From Brevibacterium luteolum (GTDB taxonomy: Bacteria; Actinomycetota; Actinomycetes; Actinomycetales; Brevibacteriaceae): a stretch of 64,000 nt of DNA. The notes below the pieces were generated by a model that did no database searches, was not told where the DNA came from, and saw only the letters and a program-made list of their open reading frames with translations. Positions 58,477-64,000 of this stretch are shown here, in pieces. Both the position numbers and the translations under genes were made by a program. The stretch is from the NCBI RefSeq assembly GCF_013004595.1, contig NZ_JABEMC010000001.1, positions 558,001-622,000 of the forward strand. Reading direction: 5' to 3'. Numbering within the stretch: the first letter of the stretch is position 1; the number at the start of each line of letters is the position of its first letter.

Positions 58477-58599
58477 CGGTCCCCAGCAGCTCCGCAGCGG
58501 CTGTGTCATGACCGGAACGCTGGCCATGCGTTGACCGGTTGCCGTGCGTTATCCTGAGATGTTGACAAGTACTGACTCTGACGAAAGCTGAAGACCTTC

Positions 58600-60219
58600 G
58601 TGTTCAATTCACTCTCCGATCGTCTGACATCGACCTTCAAGAACCTGCGCGGCAAGGGCCGCCTGTCCGAAGCAGATGTCGATGCCACGATCCGGGAAAT
58701 CCGGCGCGCGCTGCTTGACGCCGACGTCGCGCTGCCGGTCGTGCGCACCTTCACCGGCAATGTGCGCGAACGCGCGCTGTCATCCGAGGTCTCAGCAGCA
58801 CTGAACCCCGGCCAGCAGGTCGTCAAGATCGTCAACGACGAACTCGTCTCCATCCTCGGCGGACAGACTCGCCGCCTGCAGTTCGCCAAGCGCCCGCCGA
58901 CGGTCATCATGCTCGCTGGCCTTCAGGGTGCCGGTAAGACCACCCTGGCCGGCAAGCTCGCCCACTGGCTCAAGTCCGAAGGCCACCGGCCGATGCTCGT
59001 CGCCGCCGACCTGCAGCGGCCCAACGCCGTCAACCAGCTGCAGATCGTCGGTGAGCGCGCCGGCGCCTACACCTACGCTCCCGAACCCGGCAACGGCGTC
59101 GGCGACCCGGTCAAGGTCGCCACCGACGCTATCGGCGTGGCCAAGTCGAAGCTGCACGACGTCGTCATCGTCGACACCGCCGGCCGGCTGGGCATCGACG
59201 AAGTCCTTATGCAGCAGGCCGCTGACATTCGCGCAGCCGTCAACCCCGATGAGGTCCTCTTCGTCATCGACGCGATGATCGGCCAGGACGCCGTGCAGAC
59301 CGCCGAGGCGTTCCTCGAAGGCGTCGACTTCACCGGTGTCGTGCTCTCCAAGCTCGACGGCGACTCCCGCGGTGGTGCCGCACTCTCGGTCGCCCAGGTG
59401 ACCGGCAAGCCCATCATGTTCGCCTCCACCGGCGAGGGCATGAAGGACTTCGAGCAGTTCCACCCTGACCGGATGGCCGACCGCATCCTCGACATGGGTG
59501 ACATCCTCACCCTCATCGAGCAGGCCGAGAAGACCTTCGACCAGGAGCAGACGCAGAAGCTGGCGAAGAAGGTCCAGGCCGGCGAGGACTTCGACCTCAA
59601 CGACTTCCTCACCCAGATGGCTGCGGTGAAGAAGATGGGCTCGCTGAAGAAGATGATCGGCATGATGCCGGGCATGAGCCAGTACAAGGAGCAGCTCGAG
59701 GCCTTCGATGAACGCGAGGTCGACCGGGTCGAGGCGATCGTGAAGTCGATGACCCCGCAGGAGCGCACCAACCCCAAGATCCTCAACGGCTCCCGCCGCG
59801 CCCGCATCGCCAAGGGCTCGGGCACCACCGTCACCCAGGTCAACCAGCTCATGGAGCGCTTCGCCGCAGCCCAGAAGATGATGCGCCAGATGGGCAAGGG
59901 CGGCGGCATGCCCGGCATGGGCGGCCAGCCCGGCGGCGCCCCAGGCATGGGAGGCATGCCCGGAATGGGAGGCCTGCCCGGTGCTCCCGGCGGACGTGGT
60001 CCCAGCCGCAAGAAGAAAGGCAAGAAGGGCAAGGCTGCCGGCAAGTCCGGCAACCCGGCCAAGCGCGCTGAGCAGGAGAAGCTCGCACAGCTCAAACGCG
60101 AGGGCAAGGAGCCGACCCCGACCGGCTCGGCCTTCGGCAACCTCGGCCTGGACAAGGACGAGGACATCGATCTCTCGAAGCTGCCCAAGGGTTTCGGCGG
60201 GATCTTCGGCAAGGACTGA
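58600..60219 (+). CDS. ffh: Signal recognition particle protein Ffh
   Basis: 539-residue SRP54 homologue guiding membrane proteins to FtsY. N domain about residues 1-90, G domain with GLQGAGKTTLAGKLA (about 107-121), DLQRPNAVNQLQ, IVDTAGRLGIDEVL and LSKLDGDSRGG, then the M domain with GSRRARIAKGSGTTVTQVN (about 388-406). The C terminus is a Gly/Met-rich repeat (GGMPGMGG-like units, about 427-465) followed by a Lys-rich RKKKGKKGKAAGK segment, which is longer than in most bacteria. GTG start with a weak ribosome site; the 123-bp gap upstream has a TTGACA near 58562 but no clear -10. Confidence 0.95.
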   Translation: MFNSLSDRLTSTFKNLRGKGRLSEADVDATIREIRRALLDADVALPVVRTFTGNVRERALSSEVSAALNPGQQVVKIVNDELVSILGGQTRRLQFAKRPPTVIMLAGLQGAGKTTLAGKLAHWLKSEGHRPMLVAADLQRPNAVNQLQIVGERAGAYTYAPEPGNGVGDPVKVATDAIGVAKSKLHDVVIVDTAGRLGIDEVLMQQAADIRAAVNPDEVLFVIDAMIGQDAVQTAEAFLEGVDFTGVVLSKLDGDSRGGAALSVAQVTGKPIMFASTGEGMKDFEQFHPDRMADRILDMGDILTLIEQAEKTFDQEQTQKLAKKVQAGEDFDLNDFLTQMAAVKKMGSLKKMIGMMPGMSQYKEQLEAFDEREVDRVEAIVKSMTPQERTNPKILNGSRRARIAKGSGTTVTQVNQLMERFAAAQKMMRQMGKGGGMPGMGGQPGGAPGMGGMPGMGGLPGAPGGRGPSRKKKGKKGKAAGKSGNPAKRAEQEKLAQLKREGKEPTPTGSAFGNLGLDKDEDIDLSKLPKGFGGIFGKD

Positions 60220-60249
60220 CACACCCGCCGGCCTGCCGGTTGACTCCGG

Positions 60250-60279
60250 TTGGCGCGGCGTGCGCATTTCTGGCAGAAT
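60250..60279 (+). promoter_or_regulatory. Candidate promoter of rpsP-khpA
   Basis: TTGGCG (60250-60255), 18-base spacer, CAGAAT (60274-60279), in the 195-bp gap after ffh. It leaves a leader of about 130 bases before rpsP. No other feature is evident in this gap. Confidence 0.45.
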
Positions 60280-60414
60280 ATTCGCTTGTACTCGACTGTG
60301 CTCGGACCCTCTCAACCGCAGCGCAGTCCGGTCCACGCGCGCGTCAGCTGAGTCCATCCCCACGGATGCGGTGACGCTTGCAGCACCTAACATGCAAAAG
60401 GAGACACCACTACA

Positions 60415-60882
60415 GTGGCAGTCAAGATTCGACTCACCCGCATGGGCAAGATCCGTGCACCCTTCTACCGTGTTGTCGTTGCCGACTCCCGCACCCGCCG
60501 TGACGGCCGTGCGATCGAGGAGATCGGCATCTACCACCCGACCCGTGAGCCCTCGGTCGTCGAGATCGACTCCGAGCGCGCACAGTACTGGCTGTCCGTC
60601 GGCGCCCAGCCGACCGACCAGGTCAAGGCACTGCTGAAGCTCACCGGCGACTGGGCGAAGTTCACCGGCGAAGGCAGCACCGAGAGCTCGGTCAAGCCGC
60701 AGCAGGAGAAGGAGGGCTTCACCGCCCCCGCCGCCGACTCGGTCGTCAAGGAGACCAAGAAGGACGACGAGGCCGAGCAGGCCGAGGAGAATCCCGCCGA
60801 GGCATCTGCCGAGGACAAGGCTGACGAGACCGCTGAGGCCCCGGCTGAGGAATCGGCCGAGGCTGGAAGCGAAGAGAGCTGA
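60415..60882 (+). CDS. rpsP: 30S ribosomal protein S16
   Basis: 155-residue S16. The core [20 protein letters not shown] through [13 protein letters not shown] (residues about 2-76) is standard. An acidic tail of about 60 residues follows ([20 protein letters not shown]), a form seen in several actinobacteria. GTG start with AAAAGGAGA upstream at a long spacing of 11. khpA follows after two bases. Confidence 0.96.
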   Translation: MAVKIRLTRMGKIRAPFYRVVVADSRTRRDGRAIEEIGIYHPTREPSVVEIDSERAQYWLSVGAQPTDQVKALLKLTGDWAKFTGEGSTESSVKPQQEKEGFTAPAADSVVKETKKDDEAEQAEENPAEASAEDKADETAEAPAEESAEAGSEES

Positions 60883-60884
60883 TC

Positions 60885-61115
60885 ATGCTCTCCCAGGCTC
60901 TCGACCACCTCGTGCGCGGCATCGTCGACAACCCCGATGATGTCTCGGTGCGTTCGCGCGGATCACAGCGCGGCACCACGCTCGAAGTCCGCGTCCACCC
61001 CGACGATCTCGGCCGCGTCATCGGCCGCTCAGGTCGCACCGCCAAGGCGCTGCGCACCGTCATGAGCGCCCTGGCCGGCCGCGAACAGGTGCGCGTCGAC
61101 CTCATCGAGGCCTAA
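60885..61115 (+). CDS. khpA: KH-domain RNA-binding protein KhpA
   Basis: 76-residue single KH-domain protein. The RNA-binding GxxG loop is in RVIGRSGRTAKALRTV (residues about 44-59). KhpA works with KhpB in post-transcriptional control of cell division genes in Gram-positives. The position between rpsP and rimM-trmD is conserved, but here a permease gene separates it from rimM. Followed by a strong terminator. Confidence 0.94.
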   Translation: MLSQALDHLVRGIVDNPDDVSVRSRGSQRGTTLEVRVHPDDLGRVIGRSGRTAKALRTVMSALAGREQVRVDLIEA

Positions 61116-61138
61116 GCGCAGCCGCAGACAGCTGAGAA

Positions 61139-61175
61139 GCCCCGGCACCACCCCAAGTGGGAGGTGCTGGGGTTT
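61139..61175 (+). terminator. Intrinsic terminator after khpA
   Basis: Long stem from GCCCCGGCACCACCC to GGGAGGTGCTGGGGT (two G-T pairs and one A-A mismatch, 5-base loop) followed by TTTCTGCG, 23 bases after the khpA stop. It ends the rpsP-khpA transcript. Confidence 0.85.
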
Positions 61176-61235
61176 CTGCGTCCGCTCCCGAGGCGGTGGC
61201 TGGGACCCGCAGGCAGGCCTGGCTGACGGCGGTGC

Positions 61236-61329
61236 TACAGTGCTGGTCAGCGCCGCGCACACGCGGCCGATGAGACAGCCGTGAACGAGCACGACTGACA
61301 CCTGAACCAGGTGCGGTGCGTGCTCGTTC
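61236..61329 (+). promoter_or_regulatory. Promoter and structured leader of the amino-acid permease gene
   Basis: TACAGT (61236-61241) is a possible -10. Downstream, GAACGAGCACG (61283-61293) pairs perfectly with CGTGCTCGTTC (61319-61329), enclosing a second hairpin CACCTG-AAC-CAGGTG (61299-61313). This 47-base nested structure ends 25 bases before the permease ATG. It does not match a riboswitch class that I know, so it may be an attenuator or protein-binding site. Confidence 0.55.
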
Positions 61330-61354
61330 TCATTCACAAAGGACAACCCCGACG

Positions 61355-62641
61355 ATGAGACAGCACGACACCGCCGGCACTGCTGCCGTATCCACTGCCG
61401 AACCCGCGACCACCACCGCCGCGACCACCACCTCGGGTGCGGAGGGCAGCCTCAAGCGGGTCTCGATCACGTTCTGGCAGGGCGTGGCGATGATCTTCGG
61501 CACGAACATCGGCGCCGGCATCCTCAGCCTGCCCTACGGCATGCGCGAAGGCGGATTCACCGCCCTCGTCATCGCCCTTGTCCTCTCTGGATTCCTCACC
61601 ACCTGCTCGATGCTCTACGTCGCCGAGGTCGCCTTGCGCACCCGCAAGCCCATGCAGCTGGCCGGCCTCGCCCGCCGCTACATCGGCCAGGCCGGATCCT
61701 GGCTCGTCTTCGCAGGCGTGCTCGTCAACGGCTACGGAGCGATGATCGCCTACTCGACCGGCTCCGGGGAGATCCTGTCGAACCTGCTCGGCATCTCACC
61801 GACGCTTGGCAGCCTCATCTTCCTCATCCCCGGCATCACCGTCATCTGGTTCGGCCTGCACGCCACTGGCCGGTCCGAGCAGCTCATCACCACCACGATG
61901 CTCATCATCTGCCTGAGCCTCGTCGCCTGGACGCTGTTCGGCCCTGGCATCGACATCGCCAACCTGACGTACTTCAAGCCCTACTTCATCATCCCGATCG
62001 TCAACCTCACCGTCTTCGCCTTCCTCGCCCAGTACATCGTGCCCGAACTCGCCCGCGGCCTGGCCGAGCACAACCCGCGCATGCTCCCGCGCGCCATCGT
62101 CACCGGCATGGTCGCCACCGGCACGCTGCTCGCCCTCATCCCGCTCTCAGCGCTCGGGCTCATGGGCCACGACGGACTCACCCCGGTCGTCACCCTCGGC
62201 TGGGGCCAGCAGCTCGGACCTGTTGCCTACTACCTGGCCAACATCTTCGCCGCGCTGGCGATGCTCACCTCGTTCTGGGCGCTCGGCCTGACCCTGCACA
62301 CGAACATTCTCGACCGTTTCAACCTGCAGGAGAGCAACTACCGGCACCGCGCGATCTCGATCGCGGCAGCCTGCCTCGTCCCATTTGCCATCGGTCTCAT
62401 CGGGCTGGCCGGATTCGTCTCCGCCCTCGGCTACGCCGGTGCCTTCGCCGGTGCGGTCATGGCGGTCGTTCCAGTCCTCATGCTCACCCGCGCCCGGCGC
62501 ACCGGTGACGTCGAACCGGCCTGGCAGGCCGGCTGGGTCGCTCACCCGGTCATCCGCATCGCCATGATCACCGTGTTCACCGGCGCGTTCATCTACTCGC
62601 TGCTGACGATCATCGGCCTCGTGCCCAACGGCTGGACGTGA
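61355..62641 (+). CDS. Amino-acid permease, aromatic/hydroxy amino acid type
   Basis: 428-residue transporter with about 11 membrane helices of the Trp/Tyr permease or related amino-acid transporter group. The first helix reads MIFGTNIGAGILSLPYGMRE (residues about 48-67), the unwound helix 1 motif of this fold. A Thr/Ala-rich N-terminal segment (about 6-30) precedes it. ATG 61355 was chosen over an earlier frame start because it follows AAAGGA and the leader structure. It is inserted between khpA and rimM, which are adjacent in most bacteria. Substrate not certain. Confidence 0.75.
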   Translation: MRQHDTAGTAAVSTAEPATTTAATTTSGAEGSLKRVSITFWQGVAMIFGTNIGAGILSLPYGMREGGFTALVIALVLSGFLTTCSMLYVAEVALRTRKPMQLAGLARRYIGQAGSWLVFAGVLVNGYGAMIAYSTGSGEILSNLLGISPTLGSLIFLIPGITVIWFGLHATGRSEQLITTTMLIICLSLVAWTLFGPGIDIANLTYFKPYFIIPIVNLTVFAFLAQYIVPELARGLAEHNPRMLPRAIVTGMVATGTLLALIPLSALGLMGHDGLTPVVTLGWGQQLGPVAYYLANIFAALAMLTSFWALGLTLHTNILDRFNLQESNYRHRAISIAAACLVPFAIGLIGLAGFVSALGYAGAFAGAVMAVVPVLMLTRARRTGDVEPAWQAGWVAHPVIRIAMITVFTGAFIYSLLTIIGLVPNGWT

Positions 62642-62664
62642 GTGCCTGCGATACCGTTGGAGTC

Positions 62665-63198
62665 ATGAGCACAGTAGTCGCCCGCCTGGGCAAACCGCAC
62701 GGCATCCGCGGTGAGATGACCGTCGAAGTCCGCACCGACGATCCCGATGAGCGCTTCGTTCCCGAGGCGGTGTTCGGCACCGAACCCGACATCGGCCCGC
62801 TGACGCTCACCCGCGCCCGCTGGCACCGCGACCGGCTGCTGCTGAGCTTCGCTGAGGTCCCGGACCGCAACCGGGCCGAGGAGATCCGCAACACCCTCAT
62901 CACCGTCGATGCCGAGGACACGGAGGACGACGATGAGGATGCCTGGTACATCGACGACCTCATCGGTGCCGATGCCCTCATCGGCGAGCACCTCGTCGGG
63001 AAGGTCTCCGGGGTCAGCCCCGGTGCAGCCCAGGACCTGCTGCACATCACACCCTCGGCCGAACAGGTCGAGCGCACAGGCTCCGATGAGGAGATCCTCG
63101 TGCCCTTCGTCGCTGAGATCGTCCCCGAGGTCGACATCGACGCCGGACGTATCGTGCTCACCCCGCCGGCTGGCCTCATTCCGGGATTCGACGACTGA
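62665..63198 (+). CDS. rimM: Ribosome maturation factor RimM
   Basis: 177-residue 30S maturation factor. [20 protein letters not shown] (residues about 4-23) is the N-terminal signature; the C-terminal PRC barrel covers about 90-175 ([41 protein letters not shown]). ATG 62665 follows TTGGAG. An earlier GTG in frame (62638) overlaps the permease and adds unrelated residues. The trmD ATG overlaps its stop by one base. Confidence 0.94.
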   Translation: MSTVVARLGKPHGIRGEMTVEVRTDDPDERFVPEAVFGTEPDIGPLTLTRARWHRDRLLLSFAEVPDRNRAEEIRNTLITVDAEDTEDDDEDAWYIDDLIGADALIGEHLVGKVSGVSPGAAQDLLHITPSAEQVERTGSDEEILVPFVAEIVPEVDIDAGRIVLTPPAGLIPGFDD

Positions 63199-64000
63199 TG
63201 CGCATCGACGTCATCTCGATCTTCCCCGACTACCTCGCCCCGCTGCAGCTCTCACTGACCGGCAAAGCGATGGCCGCTGGCCTCCTCGACGTCGGCATCC
63301 ACGACCTGCGCGACTGGACCACCGACCGGCACCGCACCGTCGACGACACCCCCTACGGCGGGGGCGCGGGCATGGTGATGAAGCCCGAACCGTGGGCCCA
63401 GGCACTCACCGACGTCGCTGGGCTGGCTCCTGCGAGCCAGGTGCCGGCCGTCGCCCAGGCAACCGCCGCCTCGGGCCCGGTCACCGCCGCCGAGGCGGGG
63501 GAGCGGCCGGTGCTCATCGTCCCCTCACCGGCCGGGGCCCCCTTCACCCAGGCCGACGCCCGCCGGCTGGCCGGCCGATCGCATCTCGTGTTCGCCTGCG
63601 GGCGCTATGAGGGCATCGACCAGCGGGTCATCGACTGGGCAGGTGAGGACTTCGACGTCGAACTCGTCTCGATTGGCGACTACGTGCTCAACGGCGGTGA
63701 GGTCGCAGCACTCGTCATCATCGAAGCCGTCGCCCGGCTCATCCCCGGCTTCATGGGCAACCCGGACTCCCTCATCGAGGAGAGCTACGAGGACGGGCTG
63801 CTCGAATACCCCGTCTACACCAAGCCCGCCGATTGGCGCGGAAACCAGGTGCCAGATGTGCTGCTCTCAGGCAACCACGCCGCGATCGCACGGTGGCGGC
63901 GCGACCAGCGGCTCATCCGCACCCAGCGCACCCGCCCCGACCTGCTTGCCGGCCTGCCCGACGAAGCCCTCGATGCTCGTGACTGGCAGGTGCTCACCGA
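63198..64000 (+). CDS. trmD: tRNA (guanine(37)-N(1))-methyltransferase TrmD, 3'-truncated by window edge
   Basis: SPOUT-family methyltransferase making m1G37. [20 protein letters not shown] opens the protein; [17 protein letters not shown] (residues about 50-66), [11 protein letters not shown] (about 134-144) and [20 protein letters not shown] (about 156-175) form the knotted SAM site. 267 codons are visible to the window end, nearly the whole protein. An Ala/Pro-rich stretch (about 78-98) contains a copy of the CCCGAGGCGG decamer and its near-inverse. Confidence 0.95.
   Translation, partial: MRIDVISIFPDYLAPLQLSLTGKAMAAGLLDVGIHDLRDWTTDRHRTVDDTPYGGGAGMVMKPEPWAQALTDVAGLAPASQVPAVAQATAASGPVTAAEAGERPVLIVPSPAGAPFTQADARRLAGRSHLVFACGRYEGIDQRVIDWAGEDFDVELVSIGDYVLNGGEVAALVIIEAVARLIPGFMGNPDSLIEESYEDGLLEYPVYTKPADWRGNQVPDVLLSGNHAAIARWRRDQRLIRTQRTRPDLLAGLPDEALDARDWQVLT

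Noticed and set aside
58792..60537. 581-codon minus-strand frame opposite ffh and into rpsP
   Set aside because: His/Leu/Gly-rich shadow of ffh; no start signal or homology.
61283..61329. Leader structure as a known riboswitch
   Set aside because: The nested hairpins do not fit any riboswitch consensus I can recall; listed only as a structured leader.

Overview
The window is about two-thirds G+C, with dense, often ATGA-overlapping genes and many GTG starts. From base 21029 on it follows the gene order known from Mycobacterium tuberculosis and relatives: FAH hydrolase-gltX-tRNAs-ndgR-leuCD-gpsA-ddl-thiL-recG-rsmD-coaD-rpmF-rnc-mutM-smc-ftsY-ffh-rpsP-khpA-rimM-trmD. It is therefore chromosomal DNA of a high-GC actinobacterium, most likely one of the Micrococcales. 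A Brevibacterium-like organism fits the ectoine-type ABC transporter and the N-heterocycle catabolism genes, but I cannot prove the genus.

Bases 1-20962 are a catabolic island. Rightward come hyuA (cut by the left edge), hyuB, a carbamate kinase, a MobA-like NTP transferase (mocA type), a MoxR ATPase, a VWA/CoxE protein and XdhC. Leftward come a fused FdrA-YlbE protein (AllF-AllG) and a DUF2877 protein (AllH). Rightward again come a PucR regulator, an NCS2 nucleobase permease, the three subunits of a molybdenum hydroxylase (FAD, 2Fe-2S, Mo) and a CoxG protein with a C-terminal membrane anchor. Together they suggest import and Mo-dependent hydroxylation of a cyclic ureide, ATP-dependent ring opening by HyuAB, phosphorolysis of the resulting carbamoyl compound by AllFGH, and recovery of ATP from carbamoyl phosphate by carbamate kinase. 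The substrate is not known from the sequence.

Bases 21029-30617 hold the FAH-family hydrolase, gltX and a prolyl aminopeptidase. A scar region (24738-26469) follows, containing a broken GntP-permease fragment, a second copy of the aminopeptidase 3' end and a low-GC orphan gene. Then come an SDR lacking its catalytic Tyr/Lys, tRNA-Gln(CTG) and tRNA-Glu(CTC) behind a good promoter, an MHS-type MFS transporter, a DUF4282 membrane protein behind a possible Cys-Cys leader ORF, and ndgR with a palindromic operator facing leuC.

Bases 30742-47278 carry leuCD, murA-plsC-gpsA, a PEBP protein, ddl, a DUF3515 lipoprotein, thiL, a DAK2/FakA-like gene, recG and rsmD. A leftward ehuBCDA operon for ectoine/hydroxyectoine-type uptake follows.

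Bases 47496-64000 carry coaD, DUF177-rpmF-rnc, a small membrane gene and mutM. Next is an accessory pocket with a YefM-YoeB toxin-antitoxin pair, a copy of the smc 5' end and an orphan membrane gene. Then come smc, a small membrane gene, ftsY, ffh, rpsP-khpA, an inserted amino-acid permease with a structured leader, rimM and trmD (cut by the right edge).

The most notable non-coding signals are a perfect 16-bp inverted repeat inside the start of rnc, a dispersed decamer CCCGAGGCGG found at least 13 times, and several short tandem repeats at gene ends.
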